NCBI GenBank assembly: GCA_016219965.1
Contig: JACRJM010000015.1
Span: forward strand, 1-64,000
Reading direction: 5' to 3'
From: Candidatus Schekmanbacteria bacterium
GTDB taxonomy: Bacteria; Schekmanbacteria; GWA2-38-11; J061
DNA: 64,000 nucleotides
The notes beneath the pieces are model-generated. The model was not told where the DNA came from. It did no database searches and saw only the letters and a program-made list of their open reading frames with translations. Position 1 is the stretch's first letter, and each line of letters starts with the position of its first letter. This document shows, in pieces, positions 8,538-16,971 of the stretch. A program made the position numbers and the translations under genes.

Positions 8538-10546
8538 GTCCCGGCATAAAAAAAACATTGCTACATGAGAGTTGGAAATATCTCCTTTTAGTTATCCTTG
8601 CAGCCGCAGTTTACGGAGGTACTCTTAATTATCCATTCCAGTATGATGACTGGGGATCAATAATCAATAACAGGAGCATCACTTCCATGGCACACCCGGA
8701 AGAGATTTTCTCCTTTGATCCTACGCGGCCTGTTGTCAATCTCTCTTATGCGGTTAACTACTTTATTGGCGCAACGGATCCTGCGCTATACAGGACATTC
8801 AACATCATTGTTCACGTATTGAATTCTGCTTTGCTTTACATACTCTTCGTAAACATAGCTGAAGCAGAAGGATACGCGATTTCAAGGAATGCTTTATTTT
8901 TTTGTGCTTCTATTTTCCTTGTCCAGCCTGTGCAGATAGAGTCGGTAACTTATGTGAGCAGCAGGTCTGAGCTTCTTTCATTTCTCTTTGTGACAGCGTC
9001 GTGGATTCTGTTCTTAAAAGCGGAAAATGAAAAACTTAAAATTCCGCTCTATGCGGTATCATTGTTTTTCTTTCTGATGGCTCTTTTTTCAAAGGAAAGG
9101 GCTGTTGTCTTCCCCATAATATTACTGGCATACATTTGGGTATTCCGGACAGGGAAGGCTGGGATGGTAAAGCGTTCCCTTCTTTCTTTGGCTCCATTTG
9201 TCGCAGTTACTCTTGCCTATTCTTTCTATAGGTTAAAATTTGCCTCAAGCGCCGAAGAGCAGAAAAGTATGATGAGGGAACCGTTAGAGCAGGCTTCAGG
9301 AATGCTTGAATCAATGCGAACTTACCTTAGGCTGCTTTTTTTCCCTGTAAATCAGAACATAGACCATACTATAGGAACACCTCATGGATTTGCCCTTGCA
9401 GCGGAAATAACGGTTCTCGCTGTAGTTATATCTTTTCTCATATGGCTTATAAAGAAGAGATATGACCATCCATTCATTCTTTTTGGGTCTATGATGTTCA
9501 TTATTCCCCTTCTTCCTAATATTATTATTCCTTTAAAAGATATTATGTCTGAACGGTGGCTTTATATGTCTGTTTCAGGGGTTTCGTTTGCAGTCATAGA
9601 GGTTGCTATTTTGCGGACAAAACTTCAACGCGGGGTTTTCATGAAGTGTATCTTGTATGCGGGAATTGCGGTTATTATTTTATTTGCTGCCCTTGCGGCA
9701 AAGAGAAACATGGTTTGGGCAAGTGAAATCTCTCTTTGGGAAGATGCAGCAAAAAAGTCCCCTCTTAAAGCAAGGCCGCGGAATAATCTTGGCTACTGTT
9801 ACGGCAAAGCCGGGGATATATTCAAAGCCCGTGAAGAACTTCAATATGCTTTAAAGCTTGATCCGGGCTATGCTCTTTCCTATTTTAACCTCGGTTTACT
9901 TGATGCATCTGAAGGACACATGGATGACGCCCTCAATAATTACATTAAAGCTTATGATATGGGAAATACCATGAAAGAAAATCTATTTAATATAGGGATG
10001 ATCTATGCACGTAAAGGTCAATATGATATGGCAGAAAAGTGGCTAAGAAGAGTTTTAGACGGAAACCCTGATTATGAACCTGCCCTTGAGAATTTAGCGG
10101 AGCTGCTGTATCATTCTAAAAGGAACGATGAGGCAGTAAGAATTACTGGAAAGCTTGAAGGTCTTGGGATTTTCAGCGTTGAACTCGAGAGAAAAAAAGG
10201 AGATGTTTTTTTTGCTGCCGGTAAAAATGCGACAGCGAGGGAAATTTATTTGAGCTGTCTTAAAAAGGATCCCGGGGATATAGGTTCCCTCCTCGGGTTG
10301 GCTAACACTTATCAGGTTGATGGGGACCCGGAGAGCCTGAATAAGGCGCTTGGTATTTACAGGGAGGCATTGGGTATTAATAAAAATATTTATGAGGCAT
10401 ACGGTAATATGGCGCTTGTTTTATTAAAGATGGGAAACAGGGATGAGGCTGTAACAAGCCTTCAAAAACTTCTCTCCATAAAACCTGATGACTCAAGGGC
10501 AGCTTCAGTTTTAAAATCCATTCAATCAGGGTCATCAAAAAAATAA
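8534..10546 (+). CDS. TMTC-like GT-C glycosyltransferase with TPR domain (copy 1)
   Basis: About ten transmembrane helices (residues 15-390) are followed by roughly seven tetratricopeptide repeats (about 400-665). The first loop carries YPFQYDDWGSIINN, whose acidic pair is the expected GT-C catalytic position. Further family motifs are VQIESVTYVSSRSELLS, LFSKERAVVFP and DIMSERWLYM. This matches bacterial relatives of TMTC (DUF1736) O-mannosyltransferases: lipid-linked sugar is used outside the membrane and the TPR part may bind protein acceptors. The start overlaps DUF2304 by 4 bp (ATGA) and the stop overlaps the next gene. It is the first of five related copies in the window. The acceptor is unknown. 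Confidence 0.8.
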   Translation: MSPGIKKTLLHESWKYLLLVILAAAVYGGTLNYPFQYDDWGSIINNRSITSMAHPEEIFSFDPTRPVVNLSYAVNYFIGATDPALYRTFNIIVHVLNSALLYILFVNIAEAEGYAISRNALFFCASIFLVQPVQIESVTYVSSRSELLSFLFVTASWILFLKAENEKLKIPLYAVSLFFFLMALFSKERAVVFPIILLAYIWVFRTGKAGMVKRSLLSLAPFVAVTLAYSFYRLKFASSAEEQKSMMREPLEQASGMLESMRTYLRLLFFPVNQNIDHTIGTPHGFALAAEITVLAVVISFLIWLIKKRYDHPFILFGSMMFIIPLLPNIIIPLKDIMSERWLYMSVSGVSFAVIEVAILRTKLQRGVFMKCILYAGIAVIILFAALAAKRNMVWASEISLWEDAAKKSPLKARPRNNLGYCYGKAGDIFKAREELQYALKLDPGYALSYFNLGLLDASEGHMDDALNNYIKAYDMGNTMKENLFNIGMIYARKGQYDMAEKWLRRVLDGNPDYEPALENLAELLYHSKRNDEAVRITGKLEGLGIFSVELERKKGDVFFAAGKNATAREIYLSCLKKDPGDIGSLLGLANTYQVDGDPESLNKALGIYREALGINKNIYEAYGNMALVLLKMGNRDEAVTSLQKLLSIKPDDSRAASVLKSIQSGSSKK

Positions 10547-12201
10547 TGATTACAGAAAGCTTGGAATTTGTCAGGAGGAAGAGTGTATTTCTGGCTATCC
10601 TTGCGATCATAGTCTTTCTTATCTATTCCATAAGCCTTGATGCTCCTTTCCACTATGATGATGAAAGGGTCATATACAAAGACAAGAGCATAAGGTCTCT
10701 GGATATTCAGGATATCTTTAAAGCAAATCCTTTTCGCTTTCTGCTTACCCTTTCATTCGCACTCAATTATCATTTTTCCGCTCTTTCCACTTCAGGATAC
10801 AGAATTGTGAATATTCTGATCCATATTGCCAATGTTATTTTTCTTTATCTTCTCATACTGAAGCTTCAGCCCCATCTTTTGAAAGAATATGAGATAAAAG
10901 AGCCTGCTTCGCCTGCCTTCTTATGTTCAATTTTTTTTGCATTAAGCCCTGTCATGGTTGAATCTGTTACATACATATCAAGCAGGTCTGAAATTCTTTG
11001 TGCCTTTTTTATTTTCCCTTCTTTTTATTTTTTGATTTGTTTTCTTGAAAAGGAAAAAAACCTTTATCTTGCAGCTTCTGTATTTTTTTATATTGCGGCA
11101 ACCCTTACTAAGGAAAGGGGAGCAATGCTCTTTTTTCTTCTGCCTGTCGCAGTTTTTTGTATTAATGGCACGAAAAAACTTAAACAGTCTTTTTTGTCAC
11201 TTGCCCCATTTCTTGTTATGGCATGTGTCTATATGTTTTACAGGAAATATGCCAGAGGAGACAGCTTAAGTACAGGCTTTGTGACAGATTCATATCTTCA
11301 TTTTCTTTTACAGGCTGAAGCTTCCCTGAAGAATTTTAGAACCGTCCTTCTGCCGGTAAACCTAAGCATCTTTTACTGGTTTTTTAATCCGCAGAGTTTC
11401 TTTGAATTCAGTGCATCAGGGCATTTATTGCTTTTTGTATTTTCAATCTTTTTTTCCATATTGATTGCGCCAAAAAAGATATGGGTGATTTTCTTCTGGT
11501 GCTGGTATTTTATATTTCTTTCTCCCAATATCATTTTCCCATTTCAGGATATTATGGCTGACCGGTGGCTTTATCTTCCTTCTGCGGGCATCTACAGTAT
11601 ATTCTCTTTTTTTGTATATTGGCTTTTCAGAAAGGAACAATTCTCCAAAACTGCGGTTATCATTGCAGTTATAATATCTTTCTGTTTTGTAGGTATGACA
11701 ATTGACAGGAACAGGGTATGGAAAAGCGGTGTTACTCTCTGGGAAGATACTGTGAAAAAAGCTTTTCTTTCTCCGCGAACGCACAACAATTATGGAGTCG
11801 CACTTGCAACCAGCGGAAAAATTAAAGAGTCAATAAGGGAGTTTCAGATATCTCTGGAAATTAACAAATGGTATTCTCCTGCATGGTCAAACCTTGCCAA
11901 AGCTTATCGCACTGAAGGAAACGAGGAGGAGATGCTGAAAGCAACAAGCGCCCTTGTAGATTGCGGTGAATACTATGTAAAGCAGGGGGCGTATAAAGAG
12001 GCTGTCATGTCTTATAATTCGGTTCTTGAATATGTCCCTGACTCCATTGCTGCGATGGGTAATCTTGCAACAATTTACATCATCATTGGAAATAACGACC
12101 TGGGAAGGAAGTATCTTATGAAATTGCTTGAAATTGCACCTGACAACAAAGCTGCAAGAGAAATGCTCTCACGTATTGGCGAGGGGAATGGAACTGATTA
12201 A
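10546..12201 (+). CDS. TMTC-like GT-C glycosyltransferase with TPR domain (copy 2)
   Basis: This has the same architecture as its neighbour but is shorter (551 aa), with only about three TPR units after the membrane part. Motifs: APFHYDDERVIYKD, VMVESVTYISSRSEILC, TLTKERGAM and DIMADRWLYLPS. It starts in a TAATG overlap with copy 1 and shares 14 bp with copy 3, so the three are one translational unit. The sharing of ESVTYISSRS with copies 1 and 3 but not with the other two copies marks a subfamily that arose by tandem duplication. Confidence 0.8.
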   Translation: MITESLEFVRRKSVFLAILAIIVFLIYSISLDAPFHYDDERVIYKDKSIRSLDIQDIFKANPFRFLLTLSFALNYHFSALSTSGYRIVNILIHIANVIFLYLLILKLQPHLLKEYEIKEPASPAFLCSIFFALSPVMVESVTYISSRSEILCAFFIFPSFYFLICFLEKEKNLYLAASVFFYIAATLTKERGAMLFFLLPVAVFCINGTKKLKQSFLSLAPFLVMACVYMFYRKYARGDSLSTGFVTDSYLHFLLQAEASLKNFRTVLLPVNLSIFYWFFNPQSFFEFSASGHLLLFVFSIFFSILIAPKKIWVIFFWCWYFIFLSPNIIFPFQDIMADRWLYLPSAGIYSIFSFFVYWLFRKEQFSKTAVIIAVIISFCFVGMTIDRNRVWKSGVTLWEDTVKKAFLSPRTHNNYGVALATSGKIKESIREFQISLEINKWYSPAWSNLAKAYRTEGNEEEMLKATSALVDCGEYYVKQGAYKEAVMSYNSVLEYVPDSIAAMGNLATIYIIIGNNDLGRKYLMKLLEIAPDNKAAREMLSRIGEGNGTD

Positions 12202-14320
12202 AAAATTTATATTCCCCATAATCATTGTTGCGGCAGTTTCTTTCGCTTATTTCAATTCCCTCAGGGTTCCTTTCATCTATGATGACCTTAAGGCAGTAAT
12301 GGGAAATTACGGGATTAGGACTTTTGACCCGGTTAAAATATTTGTTGCCTATCCTAACCGTTCATTCAATGATTTGACATTCAGTCTGAACTATCTTTTC
12401 AACAGATTTAACCCTCTTTGGTATCATATAGGAAACATTGTAATCCATATATTGAATGGATTTGCTTTTCTGCTGCTTCTTAAAAAGATTCCGGGATTCG
12501 ATTCAAAAAGGGCTTTTTGTGCTGCAATGATTTTTCTGTTAAACCCTGTAAACGTTGAGTCTGTTACATATATTTCCAGCAGGTCGGGAATGTTAAGCGC
12601 ATTGTTTATGATGCTTGGCCTTTTTTTCTTCATTGATTCAAAGCTCGTCATTTCCCTTATATTCTTCGGGGTATCTGCTTTAAGCAAAGAATGGGGGTTG
12701 GTCTTTCCCTTTATGCTTATTGCATATCTTTATATTTATAAAAGACCCGGGAATAAATCTGAACTATTCAGCTTTATAAAATCCATGATTCCAGCAATTA
12801 TTTTCTGGTGCTTGATCTTTTCCCTGAGAAAATTTCAGGAAGGGACGTTTCTCAAAGAAGAGCTTTCAAAGGGTTATTTTAAACATATTCTTACCCACAT
12901 AAATGCTTCGGTTGAATATGTAAGGCTCCTTTTGTTCCCATTCAATCTTAATGTTGATCATTATTACCCGCTTGTGCAGGATCCTACGATTATTACTTTC
13001 TTCGGTTTCCTCTTAATAGCCGGTGCTTTTTTCATTGCTGTCTCAGAAAGGTTTGAGAGCGGAATAAGATTTTTCATATTGGTCTACTTTATTTCATTTT
13101 TCCCCGTTGTCTTCGTGACTTTAAGCGATATACTCGTTGAACGATGGCTTTATGTCCCTTCGATGGCTTTTGCGGCAATAGTTGTTCTTGTCTTCGGGAA
13201 ATTATTCAGTTCTTCGGTGAAAACAAAAAGACAGAATATTTTTGAAATTTGTTTTTATCTGGTGGTTTTTATTTCTCTACTTTCTCTTACCGTCAATAGA
13301 AACAATATATGGGTAAATGAAATCCGTTTATGGCAGGATTCTGTGAAGAAATCTCCTTTAAAGTCCAGGCCTTATAATAATCTTGGCGTGTGTCTCCTTG
13401 ATCTCGGATATGAAAGTGAAGCGGAAAAAATCTTTTATAAAGCCATTGACCTTGAAAAAGATGGTTATATCCCCTATTCGAATCTGGGGCTTATTTATGG
13501 CAAGAGGAGAGATTATAAAAATGCTGCTCAAATGCTCAGGAAATCAATTGAACTCAAGCCTGATAATGCATTTGCCCATAATAACCTTGGCAATGTTTAC
13601 AAGGAACTTGGGGATTTAAAATCTGCTTATAAAGAATATACTAAGGCAATTGAGCTTGAGAAGAATTACGCTGATGCCTATGGAAATCTTGCTATTTTGT
13701 ACGAAATTCAAGGCAGAAAAGATCTTGCCATAGAGGCTTTAAAAAAGGCTTTTGAGATTGAACCGAACAAATATGAGTGGCTGAACCATTTGGGAGTCAT
13801 TTATCTTGAAATCAGCAACTTCAAAGAGGCTCTGGATACATTCGATAAGGGGTTGAAATCATTCCCTGATAATCCTGAACTGAGAAATAATAAGGGAATC
13901 ACTTATATGAAGCTCAAGAATCTGGAGAGTGCGCTTAATGAATTTAATCTTGCTTTAAAAGTAAACCCTGCTTTCATAAATGCCATTCTTAACAAAGGAA
14001 CTGCATTGAAAGAATTGGGTCGTATTGATGAAGCAGTTGATGCTTTTCTTGCTTCCGATAGAGTAAATGGGAATCTTCCTGCTGTAAAGTTTAACATCGC
14101 ACATCTTTATTATTTAAAGGGGATGTATGACGAATCTGAGAAATGGTTCAGGAAACTTTTACGTTTGGACCAGAAGTCATTTGAAGCTTATGAATATCTC
14201 GGAAGAATAGAAAATATACGTGGAAACAGGGAAGAGGCCATAAAGAATCTGGAAGAGGCAATACGATATGGTGATACGAAAAATGATATAAAAGAGATGC
14301 TTTCTTCCCTGAAAAAATAG
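12188..14320 (+). CDS. TMTC-like GT-C glycosyltransferase with TPR domain (copy 3)
   Basis: 710 aa when started at the ATG at 12188, which has GAGGGG just upstream; a longer TTG start at 12128 lies well inside copy 2 and is unlikely. The membrane part carries PFIYDDLKAVMGN, NVESVTYISSRSGML, SALSKEWGLVFP and DILVERWLYVPS. The C-terminal half is about nine TPR repeats, the longest array of the group, including clean units such as AFAHNNLGNVYKELGD. The predicted role is extracytoplasmic glycosyl transfer with TPR-mediated partner binding. It ends 58 bp before copy 4 with no terminator. Confidence 0.8.
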   Translation: MELIKKFIFPIIIVAAVSFAYFNSLRVPFIYDDLKAVMGNYGIRTFDPVKIFVAYPNRSFNDLTFSLNYLFNRFNPLWYHIGNIVIHILNGFAFLLLLKKIPGFDSKRAFCAAMIFLLNPVNVESVTYISSRSGMLSALFMMLGLFFFIDSKLVISLIFFGVSALSKEWGLVFPFMLIAYLYIYKRPGNKSELFSFIKSMIPAIIFWCLIFSLRKFQEGTFLKEELSKGYFKHILTHINASVEYVRLLLFPFNLNVDHYYPLVQDPTIITFFGFLLIAGAFFIAVSERFESGIRFFILVYFISFFPVVFVTLSDILVERWLYVPSMAFAAIVVLVFGKLFSSSVKTKRQNIFEICFYLVVFISLLSLTVNRNNIWVNEIRLWQDSVKKSPLKSRPYNNLGVCLLDLGYESEAEKIFYKAIDLEKDGYIPYSNLGLIYGKRRDYKNAAQMLRKSIELKPDNAFAHNNLGNVYKELGDLKSAYKEYTKAIELEKNYADAYGNLAILYEIQGRKDLAIEALKKAFEIEPNKYEWLNHLGVIYLEISNFKEALDTFDKGLKSFPDNPELRNNKGITYMKLKNLESALNEFNLALKVNPAFINAILNKGTALKELGRIDEAVDAFLASDRVNGNLPAVKFNIAHLYYLKGMYDESEKWFRKLLRLDQKSFEAYEYLGRIENIRGNREEAIKNLEEAIRYGDTKNDIKEMLSSLKK

Positions 14321-14378
14321 TGATGGTTCACAGATTATACCTGGTAGGATTTCTAAAATATAATTATATCTGGCTGGG

Positions 14379-16403
14379 ATGGATAACTTGACACTTTTTG
14401 AGAAACTTGACCTTAATAACCGCAAGGTATCGCTTGCTTTAATCCTGTTTGTCTCTGCATTCTTGCTCTACTCTTCAACTATTACACATGAGCTCGTTAA
14501 TTATGATGATGACTGGCTCATCAAGGATAACAGCGTTATTAGAAGTCTGAGTTTAAAAAATATATTGAAAATGTTCTCAGGTCCTACTGGAACAGATTAT
14601 CTTCCGCTCAAAGAACTGTCATATGCGCTGGACTACAGGTTGTTTGAGAACAATCCATATGGGTATCATTTAACAAATGTTATCCTTTATAGTGCAACTT
14701 CCGTTCTTGCTTTTCTTTTTCTCTATCAGCTTTCAGGAAAAACATCGTTTTCCTTTGTGGTCTCGCTTCTCTATGTTTTCCATCCAATACATTCTGAAGT
14801 TGTAAACTGGGCGTCAGCCAGAAAAGATTGTCTTGGAGGACTATTTTTCTTTGCCTCTGCGTTGTTTTATGCAAAATATTTAACAAAGAAAAATGGAGCT
14901 AAGCCTTTTCATTATCTTCTATCTCTTTTGTTTTTTTTATTTTCACTTCTTTCAAAGCCTTCAGGCGTGATGCTTCCCTTCCTTCTCTTTCTCATGGCCT
15001 ATTGTTTTTATAATGAAGAAGAAAATCAATTTATCCCTTCCAGGTTATTAATAAATCTGTTCCCCTTTTTTATGATAGCTGCGTTTATCACTTTAATTAC
15101 ACTCAATACCGCAATTGAAAAAGATGTGGTCAAAGAATTCTGGATGGACAGCGCTTACATTACTTTTCTGGCGATGGTCACAGTTGTTGCTGATTATATA
15201 CGTCAGCTTTTCTTCCCTTTTAATCTTCAGGTGCGTTACAATATTGAACTTCCTGCGGCGATTACAGATGTACATGTTCTATTCTCAATATGTTTTTTGA
15301 TTCTTTTATTTGTTACGCTTATTCGATTCAGAAAAAATAAGTGGTATTTTTTCGGTCTTGCCTGGTTTTTTATTTCTCTTGTACCTGTATCAAATATAAT
15401 TCCCATAGCAATATTAAAGGCTGACAGGTACATTTATCTTCCATCCTTTGGAATTATGATCATATTTGGTGCGATTATATTTAAAATTTATAAAACTGAT
15501 ATGAAGAGGCCAAATCCAGAGGCTGTGAAGCTTGGAGTTACTATTTTTATAATTGTTCTTCTGCTTTCTTTCGCCGGTGTTGTTCTCAAGCGGAATAGTG
15601 TATGGGAAAATAGTAAAAAGCTCTGGTTAGATACACTAAAAAAATCTCCGAGCGATTATCTTGTTATGAATAATCTTGGAGCAATATACAACGAGGAAGG
15701 CGACTATGATTCTGCTGAAAAAATCTTCAAGAAGGCAATAAGTATAGGACCGGAATATGCAGATCCTTATTTTAACCTTTCAATAGTATATGAAGAAAGA
15801 AACGATAATGAAGGTGCCTTTGAATACCTTAATAAAGCTATTGAACTTTCAGATAATTCAACAGCAATCTTTAAAGCCAGGATAAATCTCGGTAATCTCT
15901 ATAAAAAACTCAGCATAAGCGAAAAAGCGGAAGAACAATACATGGAAGCGATAAGGGTTAAACCTCATTCACCTGAAGGGTACTATAATCTTGCAATGCT
16001 TTATAAGTCTATGAATTTAAAAGATAAGGCTTATGCTCTTTATAAAAAAGCTATTGACGAAGATGAAAATTTTTATCAAGCATATAATAATCTTGCTAAC
16101 ATGTATATGGCTGATAAGGAATTTGGCAAAGCTCAATTCTATTTTAAGGAAGCTATACGTTTAAATCCTAAATATGTGGAAGTCTTAAATAACCTTGCAA
16201 CTTTATATATTGAGACAGGAAATTCTGAAGATGCTGTTGAGTGTCTTAAAAAAGCGCTCAGCTATGACAACAAGAAATATGACGCGATAATTTATTACAA
16301 CTTATATAAAGCTTATCTTTTGGAGGGCAATCAAACAGAAGCAGCTAAATATTTGAGGCTAAGTGAAGAAATAAATGAGAAATCCACAGCATTTCATAGA
16401 TAA
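14379..16403 (+). CDS. TMTC-like GT-C glycosyltransferase with TPR domain (copy 4)
   Basis: 674 aa, about ten helices then about seven TPR units from residue 420. Motifs: ELVNYDDDWLIKDN, FHPIHSEVVNWASARKD, SLLSKPSGVMLP and ILKADRYIYLPS. The HPIHSEVVNW box is nearer to eukaryotic TMTC and to copy 5 (at 25567) than to copies 1-3, so this belongs to a second subfamily. The ATG at 14379 has a weak purine-rich upstream stretch. No terminator hairpin follows; the next 330 bp hold sigma-54 control elements of the peptide gene. Confidence 0.8.
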   Translation: MDNLTLFEKLDLNNRKVSLALILFVSAFLLYSSTITHELVNYDDDWLIKDNSVIRSLSLKNILKMFSGPTGTDYLPLKELSYALDYRLFENNPYGYHLTNVILYSATSVLAFLFLYQLSGKTSFSFVVSLLYVFHPIHSEVVNWASARKDCLGGLFFFASALFYAKYLTKKNGAKPFHYLLSLLFFLFSLLSKPSGVMLPFLLFLMAYCFYNEEENQFIPSRLLINLFPFFMIAAFITLITLNTAIEKDVVKEFWMDSAYITFLAMVTVVADYIRQLFFPFNLQVRYNIELPAAITDVHVLFSICFLILLFVTLIRFRKNKWYFFGLAWFFISLVPVSNIIPIAILKADRYIYLPSFGIMIIFGAIIFKIYKTDMKRPNPEAVKLGVTIFIIVLLLSFAGVVLKRNSVWENSKKLWLDTLKKSPSDYLVMNNLGAIYNEEGDYDSAEKIFKKAISIGPEYADPYFNLSIVYEERNDNEGAFEYLNKAIELSDNSTAIFKARINLGNLYKKLSISEKAEEQYMEAIRVKPHSPEGYYNLAMLYKSMNLKDKAYALYKKAIDEDENFYQAYNNLANMYMADKEFGKAQFYFKEAIRLNPKYVEVLNNLATLYIETGNSEDAVECLKKALSYDNKKYDAIIYYNLYKAYLLEGNQTEAAKYLRLSEEINEKSTAFHR

Positions 16404-16482
16404 AAATAACTAATTGGGAATACAACGATGTTGTTAAATAGTTTAAAATCAGCTATGGGTGATGTAAATGAAAAATATTATT

Positions 16483-16499
16483 TGTCGGGTTTTTGAACA
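16483..16499 (+). promoter_or_regulatory. UAS-like box 1 (candidate enhancer-binding-protein site)
   Basis: TGTCGGGTTTTTGAACA. It shares TGTCGG-N5-TGAACA with box 2, which starts exactly 63 bp downstream (about six helical turns), so both would face the same side of the DNA. Confidence 0.5.
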
Positions 16500-16545
16500 T
16501 TTTTTCCTTATAAAAAACAATAGGTTGATTTTATTCAAAAAAAAA

Positions 16546-16562
16546 TGTCGGAATACTGAACA
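16546..16562 (+). promoter_or_regulatory. UAS-like box 2 (candidate enhancer-binding-protein site)
   Basis: TGTCGGAATACTGAACA, 111 bp upstream of the -24 element. The first nine bases are identical to the box at 41038 (TGTCGGAATTTTAGACA), upstream of the EPS regulator. The distance is typical for a sigma-54 activator. Confidence 0.6.
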
Positions 16563-16630
16563 TTATTTTTGTTTGAACATAATTGAAATGGAAGAAGCTG
16601 GAATTATCTATTTCAATAAATTGACCTATT

Positions 16631-16643
16631 TATCAATAGGTTA
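16631..16643 (+). promoter_or_regulatory. IHF-type binding site
   Basis: TATCAATAGGTTA matches the IHF consensus WATCAANNNNTTR at every fixed position. It sits between the UAS boxes and the sigma-54 promoter, where IHF bends DNA in classical RpoN promoters. It also forms the right half of an imperfect inverted repeat (TTGACCTATT / AATAGGTTAA). Confidence 0.55.
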
Positions 16644-16672
16644 AATGATGGCAAAGTGGCTGAATATTTTAG

Positions 16673-16688
16673 TGGCATAAAAATTGCT
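16673..16688 (+). promoter_or_regulatory. Sigma-54 (RpoN) promoter for peptide and lipoprotein
   Basis: TGGCAT-N5-TTGCT matches TGGCAC-N5-TTGCW except for one T, with the GG and GC exactly 12 nt apart. Transcription would begin near 16699, giving a leader of about 37 nt before the ATG at 16736. Confidence 0.65.
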
Positions 16689-16735
16689 TTTCCTTCACCA
16701 AAAGGACTTTTTATTAATAAAATGGAGGTACTTCA

Positions 16736-16897
16736 ATGAATAATAATGGAAAGGGGAAACACGAAAAACGTGACAACAAGGATGTTTCTCCAAAGAAGAA
16801 ACCTTTCAACGAGCCAAGGATCAAAATCTACAGCAAGCTCGAAGACATCACTCTGTTCACTTCAGTTTCTAATGTAACAGGCACCACGTTCTTTTAA
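16736..16897 (+). CDS. 53-aa peptide with lasso/RRE-type leader motif
   Basis: This small ORF has an ideal Shine-Dalgarno (GGAGG at 16724-16728, 7 nt before ATG). The first half is hydrophilic (Lys/Asn-rich, residues 1-22). Residues 24-39, FNEPRIKIYSKLEDIT, fit the lasso-peptide leader pattern Y-x2-P-x-L-x3-G-x5-T with conservative changes (Phe24, Pro27, Ile29, Ser33, Thr39). That pattern is read by PqqD-like RRE domains. The 14-residue tail, TLFTSVSNVTGTTFF less its first Thr, is rich in Thr/Ser and has no Asp, Glu or Cys, so a canonical lasso ring is not possible. No lasso cyclase or protease is in the window. It lies 74 bp before the 1062-aa lipoprotein with no terminator, so the two are likely co-transcribed from the sigma-54 promoter. 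Function unknown. Confidence 0.7.
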   Translation: MNNNGKGKHEKRDNKDVSPKKKPFNEPRIKIYSKLEDITLFTSVSNVTGTTFF

Positions 16898-16971
16898 ATG
16901 GTTAGTATTGCTGGAAGATTCAGATAATTTTAGAATAAAATCCAAGATTTATATAATTAAGGAGAGGCAAA

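Larger units (their letters stand above)
16404..16735 (+). other. Intergenic control region upstream of the small peptide
   Basis: This 332-bp stretch has no credible gene. It contains two 17-bp UAS-like boxes, an IHF-type site inside a 10-bp imperfect inverted repeat (16621-16644), a -24/-12 sigma-54 promoter and a strong ribosome-binding site, all pointing toward the 53-aa ORF. Each part is listed separately. Confidence 0.7.

Noticed and set aside
16736-16897. Canonical lasso peptide precursor
   Set aside because: The tail has no Asp or Glu at ring position 7-9 and no lasso cyclase or protease gene is in the window; only the leader motif is supported.
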